A stretch of DNA of 64,000 nt, from positions 1 through 64,000 of the IMG/VR virus record IMGVR_UViG_3300047560_000724; one strand, written 5' to 3'. Both the position numbers and the translations under genes were made by a program. How positions within the stretch are numbered: the first letter of the stretch is position 1; each line of letters starts with the position of its first letter. Source of the DNA: a virus. Under the pieces are notes generated by a model. That model did not search any database, was not told the origin of the DNA, and saw only the letters and a program-made list of their open reading frames with translations. Of the stretch, positions 36,118-44,440 are shown piece by piece.

Positions 36118-36342
36118 TTATGTCCAGCGTAACAAAAACCAGTCTAAGTCCGACTTCTTTTTAAATTCGAAGATGTGATACGCAGTCCGAGCATGATACC
36201 CGAGTGTATCTAAGCACCAGTTGTTTATTTCTACATACTGTTCTTCGGCAAACGGTTCAGGCTGTCCAAATTTAGCCGGAGCATTTTCCGACCAAACTTC
36301 AGCCATCCACTTCTTACCTCTTTGCCGTATCTCTATGTCCAC
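36118..36342 (-). CDS. Hypothetical small protein
   Basis: 74 residues, rich in Trp, Tyr and Phe (NNWCLDTLGYHARTAYHIFE, LDWFLLRWT at the end). It overlaps the gene upstream by 10 nt. No family recognised. Confidence 0.55.
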   Translation of the reverse strand: MDIEIRQRGKKWMAEVWSENAPAKFGQPEPFAEEQYVEINNWCLDTLGYHARTAYHIFEFKKKSDLDWFLLRWT

Positions 36343-37163
36343 AAACTTTGACGAATTTTAATTAGACGAATCATCATTTGCTCGTCTTCTTTTTCGTAAG
36401 CGGCTTCGATTTTACGAAGCAACTTGTGCGACTTATTGCTCATTTTACGAAGTTCGGCATTATCTTGTTCACCGAAGTTTAATCTTCCACCGTTGGCCTG
36501 ACGACTAGCTTCGCAATATTCACTCCACCCGCTAGCATCGTAAGGGTCAGGACGATTGCGATAAGTAACAGTCCACCAAGTGTAAAGCTCAATAATTTCC
36601 TTAGCGGCTTTAGCTTGGTATGTGGGTTCTGCTTTGTGTTTCTCACCTTCTTCAAGGAATTCTTCATTAGTAAGAGTGGCCGCCCAGCGTAGATATTCTA
36701 AGCCAGCTTCTGGGCAACGCCAGGTACGCCAGCGCAACCAACCACTACGATACCAAGGCACATTGAACTTAGTTTTAGCTTCGTCACTCCAAATGCAGTG
36801 ATGCCATGCCTGTTCTATTTCAACGAAATCAACAAGCTCATTAAAAAGGCAAGGAAGGAACCGACTGCCAAGATCAGACCAACTACCGGGTTTAATGTCT
36901 CGGGGATGAGCTGTAAGACTATGAGACCTAGAGACCCAACGATTATTAATATAGTATCTAACATCATTAAGTTTGTCCGGAATCCAGTAAACAATTTTTT
37001 GAGCATAATCTAATCCTTCTTCTGCAATCCACCACCGGACAGGATGTGCAGACTTAGCCTGCTCTTCCCAGTTGTTCCATTCTGCACTAGTACCCATTTT
37101 AAGTTTTGGTGTACCACGCAACCAATCTGCAAACGGACTAATTGTCCAGTAGTGACTACGCAT
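36333..37163 (-). CDS. Hypothetical conserved phage protein, Trp-rich
   Basis: 276 residues with an unusual number of Trp (SEWNNWEEQ, RWWIAEEG, WRTWRCPEAG). The N-terminus SPFADWLRGTPKLKMGTSAE and the C-terminal LRKIEAAYEKEDEQMMIRLI look well conserved, but no catalytic motif is evident. Seen in T4-like marine phages to my knowledge as an uncharacterised protein. Confidence 0.6.
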   Translation of the reverse strand: MRSHYWTISPFADWLRGTPKLKMGTSAEWNNWEEQAKSAHPVRWWIAEEGLDYAQKIVYWIPDKLNDVRYYINNRWVSRSHSLTAHPRDIKPGSWSDLGSRFLPCLFNELVDFVEIEQAWHHCIWSDEAKTKFNVPWYRSGWLRWRTWRCPEAGLEYLRWAATLTNEEFLEEGEKHKAEPTYQAKAAKEIIELYTWWTVTYRNRPDPYDASGWSEYCEASRQANGGRLNFGEQDNAELRKMSNKSHKLLRKIEAAYEKEDEQMMIRLIKIRQSLWT

Positions 37164-37165
37164 TT

Positions 37166-37303
37166 TTATTCCTTAATCAAATCGATTGCATATACTTGGC
37201 CGAAGCCGGCCTTGTATACGCAAAACATTGTTGCTTCGTGGAAGTTTGGAAAGACTTTGCTGACTAGTGTTCCTCCACTTAGATAATACTTAACTCTATA
37301 CAT
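37166..37303 (-). CDS. Very small hypothetical protein
   Basis: 45 residues (starts MYRVKYYLSGGTLVSKVFPN). Its ATG overlaps the stop of the Bax-inhibitor gene (TGATG), and its stop lies 3 nt before the next gene. Position and phase support it as real. Confidence 0.55.
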   Translation of the reverse strand: MYRVKYYLSGGTLVSKVFPNFHEATMFCVYKAGFGQVYAIDLIKE

Positions 37304-38001
37304 CAGTCCTTCTTATCCCCAAACAACTGTAGCAAGCTCAAGAAGATGTTAATAAAGTCTAGGTACAAGGTCAACGCACCGATAACTTCAACAGCCGGGC
37401 TTGAATCTTCACTGATCATTTCTCGAATTTGTTGTGTGTCGTAAGCGGCTAATCCCATAAAGATGATAATAGCTAACGCACTGATAACCATTTGCATTAC
37501 TGAGCTACCAATAAAGATATTGATGATACTAGCAATGATAATAGCAATTAATCCAACAAACATAAATTTACCAAGGCTGTCTAGATTCTTCTTGGTAAAG
37601 TATCCGTAGAAACTCATAGTGCCAAACAAGACAGACGCACCCATGAATGCACTAAAAATACTGCCCATAGTGTAGACAGCAAAGATGACAGCAAAACTCA
37701 AACCCATTACAGCCGCAAATCCTGCTAACAGAGCGATTGCAATTTCTTTTGGAGGGTTAGAGTTAAGTGCAATAGTAATTCCAAACACCGCTAATAGTGG
37801 TGCAAAAATTACCACATAGTGCATTATGCCTGTGAAGAAAAATTTCACAAGCTCCGGGCTAGTTCCAACAAAGAAACTAACCAACATACTAACTAATGTA
37901 GCAAGACCCATGTAACCATATACACGGCCCATTGCCTGATTTACTTCCCCGGCAGTACGGTAGTTAATAATTCCACCGTCTGTGTAGTTATGTCCAAACA
38001 T
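37303..38001 (-). CDS. Bax inhibitor-1 (BI-1/YccA) family membrane protein
   Basis: 232 residues with seven hydrophobic segments and the family signature near the end (FMGLAAYDTQQIREM, residues about 180-195). BI-1 proteins are pH-sensitive Ca2+ leak channels; bacterial YccA inhibits FtsH protease. T4-like marine phages often carry one. It might modulate host FtsH or delay envelope stress; that is inference. Confidence 0.88.
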   Translation of the reverse strand: MFGHNYTDGGIINYRTAGEVNQAMGRVYGYMGLATLVSMLVSFFVGTSPELVKFFFTGIMHYVVIFAPLLAVFGITIALNSNPPKEIAIALLAGFAAVMGLSFAVIFAVYTMGSIFSAFMGASVLFGTMSFYGYFTKKNLDSLGKFMFVGLIAIIIASIINIFIGSSVMQMVISALAIIIFMGLAAYDTQQIREMISEDSSPAVEVIGALTLYLDFINIFLSLLQLFGDKKD

Positions 38002-38013
38002 AGTATTTTTCCT

Positions 38014-38376
38014 TTATACAAATGGTTTAAGATTAGGTGGCACCCAACCTACTGGTTTTAAAACTTTCCCGTCTTCACGCTTACGAACTTTGCCAGTATC
38101 TTTATCGATCTTGGCAAAGTTAGTTTGCATGACTTCTTTCCACGCACCTTCTGCGTCACTACCCATACTATGGATAGCACCAATAGTAACAACTAGAATA
38201 TCAATAAGAGCATCTAGCGTTTCTAATTGATCGTTATTATTTACAGCAACTTGGAGTTCTTTATATTCTTCATCGATAAGACCAAGATACATTTTAAATT
38301 GTTCCTGGTCAAACTCGCCGCCTGTAGTTTGATCACAGGCCTTCATAAACTTTTCTTGATCTCTAAACGGGTTCAT
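38014..38376 (-). CDS. MazG-like NTP pyrophosphohydrolase
   Basis: 120 residues. The all-alpha NTP-PPase metal motif E-E-x-x-E...D-x-x-x-D is visible in LIDEEYKELQVA and ETLDALIDILVV. The C-terminus KVRKREDGKVLKPVGWVPPN is typical of T4-type phage members. Predicted to hydrolyse (d)NTPs to NMPs, in step with phage nucleotide metabolism (dCMP deaminase). Confidence 0.8.
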   Translation of the reverse strand: MNPFRDQEKFMKACDQTTGGEFDQEQFKMYLGLIDEEYKELQVAVNNNDQLETLDALIDILVVTIGAIHSMGSDAEGAWKEVMQTNFAKIDKDTGKVRKREDGKVLKPVGWVPPNLKPFV

Positions 38377-38385
38377 ATCTTTCCT

Positions 38386-38622
38386 TTAAACACTATTTTC
38401 AATTGTTGGCTCAACACCTTCTCGGCAAGGTATTGGATGACCGTAATAATCGAGCATTAATGATCCCCACACCTTACCGTTTTCTTCAAACTCTACAAAC
38501 ACTCTACCGTAAGCACAGAACGCCCTTGTTTCTGTTGTAGGCTTTGATTTGCTAATAAACAACCAAATCAACAGAGTAACTACAATTAGCCACCCGATCA
38601 CAATGTTTCTTACCAGTTTCAC
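38386..38622 (-). CDS. Small single-TM protein
   Basis: 78 residues. One N-terminal TM helix (about 7-24) and a soluble domain with two Cys, GHPIPCREGVEP. The start overlaps the upstream stop by 4 nt (ATGA). Unknown. Confidence 0.55.
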   Translation of the reverse strand: MKLVRNIVIGWLIVVTLLIWLFISKSKPTTETRAFCAYGRVFVEFEENGKVWGSLMLDYYGHPIPCREGVEPTIENSV

Positions 38623-38867
38623 TTCATTGCTTCCATGGTCTGCCTCTTAGCCTCTTCTTTAACTTCTTGTTTGTGTATAGTTTGAAGACCCCTAAACATG
38701 TCTTCAACTACATGGATTATAGCATCCTTGCCATCTTCTGTCAAGTGGCTGTACTCTGGACTTACACTACTTTCATGCCAAACACGCTGATTTTTTACAA
38801 GTTCTAGCAATGCACCGTAGAGCATGTCTTTGTGCATACTTCGTTTGATATCAAATTTTCTCGCCAT
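38619..38867 (-). CDS. Small helical hypothetical protein
   Basis: 82 residues from ATG 38867. The frame is open back to 39068 but that would overlap the ligase gene by more than 200 nt; the start at 38867 has AGAGG eight nt upstream and overlaps the ligase end by only 17 nt. The product is helical and charged (HLTEDGKDAIIHVVEDMFRG). Confidence 0.6.
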   Translation of the reverse strand: MARKFDIKRSMHKDMLYGALLELVKNQRVWHESSVSPEYSHLTEDGKDAIIHVVEDMFRGLQTIHKQEVKEEAKRQTMEAMK

Positions 38868-40176
38868 CTTTAAAGCCTCTGAAATGGAGAAACCGTGGAA
38901 AGCGCAAAGAGTAACTACCGTCTTGATTCTGTGTAATGGCGTCGGCTCGTACTTCAACGATCTTCCCAACCACCGCATTACGATCCTTCCAATAATCATC
39001 CCGGTTGCTATCAGTGAACCCGCTACCAACATTGACCCGTATAGACTTTCCGTCATCTTCACCCTCACATACTAGTGCGCCTAACTTACCTACATTACGA
39101 CCAGTGCCTTCTTCAATTGCTGTTACTGTCAAAGACACTTCAATGAACGGCTTCAACTTCAACCATGCTACTGAACGCTTACACTCATAACCTGCTTCTG
39201 GATCTTTAAGCATAATGCCTTCGTATCCCCCAGCAATGGCACTACTATTAATTTCTTTATAACGCTTCTGTCCAGCATCTGTGTCCAAATCAACAAGTTC
39301 GTGTCCGACTACAGTAACATTAGGCAACATGTCTTTGTAAGTCTTGTGCCAGTAGTAAACCATGTCACTGCGTGTTGATTGATCTTTATCCCAGAAACCT
39401 TTTTCAAAATCTGCTAATGGAATAACATCAAACAAATTAAGGATAGCATCACCTGCTTCTACATTGTCCTTGCGGTGTACTTGTTTCATTAAGTCTTGGA
39501 AACTGGACGACATAATTTCGCCGTCTAGTACAACATCCATATTTTGACTAGAGCCATGCTTCTTAACTACAGCACTAATCTGTTCTACAATGTGTGGAAA
39601 ATTGACCAGCTCTTTACCATTTCGGCTAAACATATCAACCCGGCCATCAGCACGAACAATCGTAATAACGCGAACGCCATCGAGTTTGACTTCAATAAGT
39701 TTCTTCCCTGCAACCTTTCCTTCATGATTAGCACTATCATGAGCAAGCTGGCAACTGAAAACAGGAATAGAATATTGTGCATGGTTCTTACCTACAACTT
39801 TGTTAACGGTGGCTTCGCTAAATCCAGCTCGCATGTCTTTGATAAGAATACGGCGGTACCAATCATTCCATTCTGCTTTTGTAGCAATAGCAAGACACAA
39901 TTCAATCGCCGTCTTTGCGTCATTGCCTGTTAGTTCACGCTTTTGAAGTTTACTTGCAAGTTCAGTAAACACATTCCAAGGCAAGCCTTGACCATCTGGG
40001 CCACTGTGTGTTGGAACTTTCTTGACACCAAATGTAATCATTGAGTCAAGTGCAAGTTTACAGCCTTCAAAGAATGTAGAGTTACCTGCGTCTAGTTCTT
40101 CTTTAATAATGGATTCTTTAACCAAGCGACTGTTGTCTGCTTCAAGTAGAGAAATTACTTGCCAAGGTTGACGCAT
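38851..40176 (-). CDS. ATP-dependent DNA ligase
   Basis: 441 residues, T4 gp30-like. The adenylation motif I is EVKLDGVRV (K-x-D-G, about residue 163), motif III VVLDGEIMSSSFQDL, motif IV YEGIMLKDPEAGYE, and motif V SVAWLKLKPF. The C-terminal OB domain follows. It seals nicks in replication and repair. An early promoter is directly upstream. Confidence 0.93.
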   Translation of the reverse strand: MRQPWQVISLLEADNSRLVKESIIKEELDAGNSTFFEGCKLALDSMITFGVKKVPTHSGPDGQGLPWNVFTELASKLQKRELTGNDAKTAIELCLAIATKAEWNDWYRRILIKDMRAGFSEATVNKVVGKNHAQYSIPVFSCQLAHDSANHEGKVAGKKLIEVKLDGVRVITIVRADGRVDMFSRNGKELVNFPHIVEQISAVVKKHGSSQNMDVVLDGEIMSSSFQDLMKQVHRKDNVEAGDAILNLFDVIPLADFEKGFWDKDQSTRSDMVYYWHKTYKDMLPNVTVVGHELVDLDTDAGQKRYKEINSSAIAGGYEGIMLKDPEAGYECKRSVAWLKLKPFIEVSLTVTAIEEGTGRNVGKLGALVCEGEDDGKSIRVNVGSGFTDSNRDDYWKDRNAVVGKIVEVRADAITQNQDGSYSLRFPRFLHFRGFKDGEKI

Positions 40177-40208
40177 TTTTGCTCCTAAGAATTTACTGTA
40201 ATGTATGT

Positions 40209-40237
40209 ATTATACAGCAGAAATCTTAGTATGTCAA
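40209..40237 (-). promoter_or_regulatory. sigma70-type promoter of the DNA ligase gene
   Basis: TTGACA (40237-40232), 17-nt spacer, TATAAT (40214-40209) on the minus strand, about 33 nt before the ATG. Confidence 0.85.
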
Positions 40238-40954
40238 GTGATTTGTGGTCTTAAATGGCTTGCCGATACAGGCGTATTCTAATTGGGTCATTATTTTACG
40301 CTTCATTTGTCGGACTTTTGGATGGTTGTGATTGTATTCAAACGCTTTCATAAAGCGTTCCCAATCATTTGGACGGATCCGTTTTGTTACCTTAGCATCC
40401 ATATATTCTCGGATACCTTTTGGATTCCACCCAAATTTATCAATCATCATCTGGGCAATGTTAAAAGCATGGGCACCCATTTCATCTCGGTCACCATAAT
40501 ACTCTTGCTGTTTACGATCTCGAGCATAGTAGGCTGTGCTTTCATATCCTGGGATAGGTTTGAAATTACGAGCACGATGTTGTCTAGCGTGGATAATTTC
40601 ATGTAGCATTATGTCAGCAAAAACTGTACAAATTCTTTCCCAACGATATGGGCTAGTCTTCATAGTTTGAGCATCTGTTGGGTAAGCTATCTGGACTTCG
40701 ATAAAACGCTTCTTACCGGCTTTATCTTCTCCAGAATAATAAACTCCACCTAGCCAAAGCTCGCCCTTTTTAACTGGTTTGTACTTACCGCTGGTTACTT
40801 TTACAGGGAGATGTTGTTTGATATGTTTGCTTAAGAGCTTGACGATTTGACCAATAGGTAATCGCTTGTCTACGATCTCTGATTTAAGTTCGTAAAGCAT
40901 AGAGTACAAGGTATCTCGATCCAGTAAGGACCAGTTGAAAGCCTGACGGGCCAT
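40226..40954 (-). CDS. Putative zinc metalloprotease, HExxH type (paralogue A)
   Basis: 242 residues. The zinc motif is LHEIIHARQHRARNF (about residue 117), with a downstream acidic/His segment DRDEMGAHAFNIA (about 160) that may give the third ligand. The gene at 47282-47956 has the same arrangement (HEYKHQRQSRKRKF and DPDELDAYALSIA), so they are paralogues. A perfect TATAAATA late box precedes it. Possibly acts on virion or host proteins; no substrate is known. Confidence 0.65.
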   Translation of the reverse strand: MARQAFNWSLLDRDTLYSMLYELKSEIVDKRLPIGQIVKLLSKHIKQHLPVKVTSGKYKPVKKGELWLGGVYYSGEDKAGKKRFIEVQIAYPTDAQTMKTSPYRWERICTVFADIMLHEIIHARQHRARNFKPIPGYESTAYYARDRKQQEYYGDRDEMGAHAFNIAQMMIDKFGWNPKGIREYMDAKVTKRIRPNDWERFMKAFEYNHNHPKVRQMKRKIMTQLEYACIGKPFKTTNHLTY

Positions 40955-40973
40955 AATACACTCCTAACATAGT

Positions 40974-40981
40974 TATTTATA
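40974..40981 (-). promoter_or_regulatory. Late promoter (TATAAATA)
   Basis: Exact T4 late consensus on the minus strand, 19 nt before the ATG at 40954, with TAGGAG as ribosome site. Confidence 0.7.
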
Positions 40982-41012
40982 GTGTACTACGGCCAACCAT
41001 TATATACGCACT

Positions 41013-41633
41013 TTATGGGCGTTTTGTAACAACTTTATCAGCCAAGCCATAAGCAACGGCTTCTTCTGCGCTTAAAAATGTGTCAAATTTCATGGTTTCG
41101 AACAGTTCTTCGTAACCCTTACCCGCTGTATTATGGCGAACATACAGTTCTGTAAGACGCTTATTGATACGAACTGATTCCTCAAACGATCGTTTTGCGT
41201 CTTCAAACTGAAGATCCTGCACATGAACTGAGCCACGGGTTCCAGGAGTACCTGAACTTACACGATGGATCATAGTACGACTTTCTGGCAACACCATCCG
41301 TTTTCCAGGGGTGCCTGCTTGGGCTAGGAAACTACCCATGCTTGCAGCTTGCCCAATTACAATAGTTTGAATCTCGGGCTTGATAAACTGCATAGTATCG
41401 TAGATAGCCAAGCCGGCAGTTACACTACCGCCCGGACTGTTAATGAAGAACTGGATGTCTTCGTTTCCTTGACTCTCTAAAAAGAGTAACTGAGCCACAA
41501 TGACACTAGCCGAATGTTCGTTAACATCTGTATCTAGCATTACAATACGGTCTTTAAGCAGACGACTGTAAATGTCGTAACTGCGTTCACCTCGAGCTTC
41601 TTGCTCAACAACCATTGGTACCAAATGTGGCAT
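41013..41633 (-). CDS. clpP: ClpP protease proteolytic subunit
   Basis: 206 residues, normal length. N-terminal [20 protein letters not shown] as in bacterial ClpP; catalytic Ser in [10 protein letters not shown] (about 102), His in [10 protein letters not shown] (about 127), Asp in [13 protein letters not shown] (about 176). The set is complete, so the enzyme should be active. It would pair with the phage ClpA or host ClpA/ClpX. Confidence 0.94.
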   Translation of the reverse strand: MPHLVPMVVEQEARGERSYDIYSRLLKDRIVMLDTDVNEHSASVIVAQLLFLESQGNEDIQFFINSPGGSVTAGLAIYDTMQFIKPEIQTIVIGQAASMGSFLAQAGTPGKRMVLPESRTMIHRVSSGTPGTRGSVHVQDLQFEDAKRSFEESVRINKRLTELYVRHNTAGKGYEELFETMKFDTFLSAEEAVAYGLADKVVTKRP

Positions 41634-41642
41634 CTTATTCCT

Positions 41643-42197
41643 TTATTGATCTAATTCTTTAAATGCTTCAGGCGCCCGTTTAAGAGCGATTTCACGCTGA
41701 CGAGCCGCCTCTTTTGCCTTACGCAAGATGTTTGCATCACCAGTGGGCAATGCTACTAGGACATAAGTTCTAAAACGAGGACCTTCGGCAATGCGTTTAA
41801 TTTCTTTGACCTCTACACCAGTAAGGTCAACTTCTTTACACGAAGCACGAATTGCCTGTTCGCTGAACTCAGTGCTAGTGTTTTCGGAATCTGTACGGTA
41901 AATCTTAGTACGCTGACTAGCGGTACCGCCAGCTGTCATACAAATCTTACCATAAGCGGCTGCTTTGGCTTTTGCATCAGCCATTGAAAAATCCCCACTA
42001 ACCGCAGTACCAGCTTCATAAACCGCACTATTACTAATTGGGATATCAGTCATCCACTTAGGAGCCTTGTCAATTGCTCGCTCGACATATTTTTCTTGTC
42101 GTTCGCGTTCGTACTCGGCTCGCTTTTGATAAGGGTCACTAGTACCGCAAGCCACTAACAATGCCGCAACGGGCAATAATGTAATAAGTTTTTTCAT
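41643..42197 (-). CDS. Lipoprotein
   Basis: 184 residues with a lipoprotein signal (LLVACG, lipidated Cys about 17). The mature domain (AKAKAAAYGKICMTAGGTAS, VALPTGDANILRKAKEAARQ) resembles LPP20-type lipoproteins. It lies immediately upstream of clpP. Function unknown; an envelope role is implied by the signal. Confidence 0.65.
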   Translation of the reverse strand: MKKLITLLPVAALLVACGTSDPYQKRAEYERERQEKYVERAIDKAPKWMTDIPISNSAVYEAGTAVSGDFSMADAKAKAAAYGKICMTAGGTASQRTKIYRTDSENTSTEFSEQAIRASCKEVDLTGVEVKEIKRIAEGPRFRTYVLVALPTGDANILRKAKEAARQREIALKRAPEAFKELDQ

Positions 42198-42198
42198 T

Positions 42199-42321
42199 TT
42201 ATTTTCCTGTCATCTTTTCTTTAGTCCAATCTGCCATGCCGGAAATATCGTTTCCAACACCCTTAACTGTACCACAAGCGGTAAGCATAACAGTGATAAA
42301 AATTACTAATGCCTGTTTCAT
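42199..42321 (-). CDS. Entericidin-like mini-lipoprotein
   Basis: 40 residues: short signal with lipobox LTAC (Cys 16), then GTVKGVGNDISGM, which matches the EcnA/EcnB entericidin signature (CNTxRGxGxDI). Entericidins are small envelope lipoproteins of proteobacteria, one toxic and one protective. Its ATG overlaps the stop of the TM peptide gene before it. Confidence 0.72.
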   Translation of the reverse strand: MKQALVIFITVMLTACGTVKGVGNDISGMADWTKEKMTGK

Positions 42322-42446
42322 TTTGCCATCTCCTGACTCTGTGTCTTAACTGTGTCTACACCTTTATCAAGCATACGAGCAATGCCGGAGAACCCAACAG
42401 TAGCCAGTACCAATCCAAAGATAGTGCCTGCGATAAATGCCTTCAT
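42318..42446 (-). CDS. Small membrane peptide coupled to entericidin-like gene
   Basis: 42 residues, one N-terminal TM helix (FIAGTIFGLVLATVGFSGIA) and a polar tail. It overlaps the entericidin-like gene (ATGA) and follows a good early promoter, so the pair is probably made together. Confidence 0.6.
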   Translation of the reverse strand: MKAFIAGTIFGLVLATVGFSGIARMLDKGVDTVKTQSQEMAK

Positions 42447-42478
42447 AGTGTGCCTCTCTGTGTGTTAATGATGTGTAT

Positions 42479-42507
42479 ATTATAAATGAACAAAACCTAA
42501 AAGTCAA
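42479..42507 (-). promoter_or_regulatory. sigma70-type promoter of the entericidin-like pair
   Basis: TTGACT (42507-42502), 17-nt spacer, TATAAT (42484-42479) on the minus strand, about 33 nt before the ATG. Confidence 0.8.
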
Positions 42508-42508
42508 G

Positions 42509-43051
42509 TCACCATTTGTCCACAATTAGCCAATCTTCTGCATGACCGCCAGTTTGGCAAATAACTCCGTGATTAACAACCATTCTACCCTCTGCCGGGT
42601 ACTTTTCTCTAAACATACGGCATTTGGATTTGCTATGTGTAAAGTATTGTTCAATGCCTGGAACTTTGGCTACTTCATTTTCCAAAATAACTTGTCCAAT
42701 TTTAATTGGCTTAAAGTCTGGATTGATGCCTTCCTTACAAACATTAATCATTTCGGTTTTATATTTGCCACCTAAGTTGACTAGAATGTTACTACGGCCT
42801 TGGGCGATTGCTTGATGACACAGCATTTCGTCTGGGAGCATACCATTAACCGTTTCGTTTACTTGATATTCTTGTCCATCAATTTTAAGTTTGAATTGAA
42901 CATTACATCGACCAGATGCTTTGTTCTTAACAACATCATACGGTGCCGAAACTGTATATTCGTTTGACAGTTGAGTTGCCGCCCGCAATGAACATTCTGC
43001 GTGTGCAACCACAGATGACAGCAGGTTAATTGTTAGTAGAATCTTCTTCAT
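42509..43051 (-). CDS. Exported hypothetical protein
   Basis: 180 residues from ATG 43051. A signal peptide (MKKILLTINLLSSVVAHA, cut after AHA) and six Cys in the mature part suggest a disulphide-bonded periplasmic protein. The ATG lies inside the end of the upstream lipoprotein gene. A GTG three codons earlier is possible. Confidence 0.6.
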   Translation of the reverse strand: MKKILLTINLLSSVVAHAECSLRAATQLSNEYTVSAPYDVVKNKASGRCNVQFKLKIDGQEYQVNETVNGMLPDEMLCHQAIAQGRSNILVNLGGKYKTEMINVCKEGINPDFKPIKIGQVILENEVAKVPGIEQYFTHSKSKCRMFREKYPAEGRMVVNHGVICQTGGHAEDWLIVDKW

Positions 43052-43304
43052 AGCGATCACAAGTATATGAATACCACCAAATGGTTGATTTGAGTCTAGC
43101 GTTATAAAGTTGATCTTGCTCGTCTAGCTTTTCTATTTCTTTTGGAAAGGCTTTAATTTTTTGTATTGCTTTGAGCTGTGCCATTTGAGTTTCTCGCTTG
43201 GCACAGCTAACTGGAAATTCTTTTAGCTCTTTGTAAGATAATACCTTGGTAGCATTACTGTCACACCCTGCAAGTATGACCAATGCAAAGATAAGATATT
43301 TCAT
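43026..43304 (-). CDS. Small lipoprotein
   Basis: 92 residues with lipobox LAGC (Cys 14) and a Lys/Glu-rich helical mature part. It overlaps genes on both sides. Unknown function. Confidence 0.6.
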   Translation of the reverse strand: MKYLIFALVILAGCDSNATKVLSYKELKEFPVSCAKRETQMAQLKAIQKIKAFPKEIEKLDEQDQLYNARLKSTIWWYSYTCDRYEEDSTNN

Positions 43305-43720
43305 CAGTGTCTTTCTTCAAGTGAAGTTGAAGTTAGTTGTGCTAGGTTCTGGAACTTATCCCAAGCACCTTTAAGGGTAGGATTTTTATCTAGCTCTTCG
43401 CTAGGTAATACGGTCTCAACCCAAATGTAGGGCAATCGTCGAGGATGTGCGCCAAACTTACGAGGCTGATGTAGTTTGCCTTGATTCCAAAGATCAATAC
43501 TCACTGTACGGAACTTGTCTTCGTCTTCGTTGGGGTAACTAGCCCATTCTGGATTAGAGAAAGGACTGTATCCGTGGTATCCTTGCCAAATACCTGCCCA
43601 CTGATCGTCATTAGTTGGATCAAAATCTGTACGAGAAATAATAACAAGGACATCATCGATGTCAATATTACCATCAACGATGTCACGGACGCACCGACTA
43701 TAACTAAGTCCAATTTTCAT
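43304..43720 (-). CDS. Conserved hypothetical phage protein
   Basis: 138 residues. Distinct segments MKIGLSYSRCVRDIVDGNID, WAGIWQGYHGYSPFSNPEW and PRRLPYIWVETVLPSEEL look well conserved but match no named family. Overlaps the next gene by one base. Confidence 0.6.
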   Translation of the reverse strand: MKIGLSYSRCVRDIVDGNIDIDDVLVIISRTDFDPTNDDQWAGIWQGYHGYSPFSNPEWASYPNEDEDKFRTVSIDLWNQGKLHQPRKFGAHPRRLPYIWVETVLPSEELDKNPTLKGAWDKFQNLAQLTSTSLEERH

Positions 43721-43721
43721 T

Positions 43722-43961
43722 TTAACCCCTACTACTGGTTTGTGTTACTGAAATTTTAGGTCCTGCGCTAGTAAAGTCCATTCCGGCCATTCTGCCTTCG
43801 TAGATTTTACCATTCCATTTCATTGGAAGTTTTACGCTTTTGTTTAGTATAACATCGAGCCGTTCGTTTTCCCTAAAGTCTTGGACAACCGCTTCAACAA
43901 ATTTTCCAGTACCTTCTTGTTTGACTTGGCAAGTGTCACTGTGTCTGCGTAGCTGACTCAT
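43722..43961 (-). CDS. Small hypothetical protein
   Basis: 79 residues from ATG 43961 (GGGGAAG upstream), overlapping the preceding gene by 26 nt. Beta-rich and basic; ends PKISVTQTSSRG. No motif. Confidence 0.5.
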   Translation of the reverse strand: MSQLRRHSDTCQVKQEGTGKFVEAVVQDFRENERLDVILNKSVKLPMKWNGKIYEGRMAGMDFTSAGPKISVTQTSSRG

Positions 43962-44274
43962 TTTCTTCCCCAATAGTAAACTCTACTCGTTTGATAGAAT
44001 CCCAACGGAAACTACGCCAAGATTTAGCATCAAGGTCATAAACGGGCATAACATCTTCATTAACCTTTTTAACTTTTGGAAAGTCAATAGGATTGTCGGT
44101 GTTAGTTTCGTGAGCCTTTGATTCAACTAGCGGAACAAGATCTGCATTGGTTGTGCATTTCATTACCCGTTCTGTACCGTCCTTTTTGGTAAAAACTACA
44201 GTTGTAGGTCCGTAAGCCAAATGGCTCTTAAGCCATTTCTTAAACAGCTTTAGTTCTTTTTCGTTTAGGTTCAT
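43936..44274 (-). CDS. DUF2693-like SH3-barrel protein
   Basis: 112 residues. The C-terminal DVMPVYDLDAKSWRSFRWDS resembles the phage family in which a short barrel ends with (V)xVxDxxxxxWRSFR. The ATG at 44274 lies in the end of the upstream gene. Such proteins often follow WYL-like or nucleic-acid-binding modules; role unknown. Confidence 0.5.
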   Translation of the reverse strand: MNLNEKELKLFKKWLKSHLAYGPTTVVFTKKDGTERVMKCTTNADLVPLVESKAHETNTDNPIDFPKVKKVNEDVMPVYDLDAKSWRSFRWDSIKRVEFTIGEENESATQTQ

Positions 44275-44440
44275 TTTGTTTACTTTCAAGTTCTACAATA
44301 CGACTTTGCAATCTTACCACTTCTTGTTCTAACTTTTCTATATGTTCAGAAACATAGAACATAAAGTTGCTGGTGTTTTCACCGGTCACCCGTAGCATAT
44401 CTGCTACAGATGGTGGTGTTAGGTCTTCAGGATTATTCAT
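44240..44440 (-). CDS. Small coiled-coil protein
   Basis: 66 residues; residues 30-55 (HIEKLEQEVVRLQSRIVELE) are a clear heptad coiled coil followed by a basic tail (PKRKRTKAV). Probably oligomeric. Unknown function. Confidence 0.55.
   Translation of the reverse strand: MNNPEDLTPPSVADMLRVTGENTSNFMFYVSEHIEKLEQEVVRLQSRIVELESKQNEPKRKRTKAV

Noticed and set aside
38868-39068. Longer start for the 38619-38867 gene
   Set aside because: It would overlap the DNA ligase by over 200 nt on the same strand; the inner ATG has a good ribosome site.
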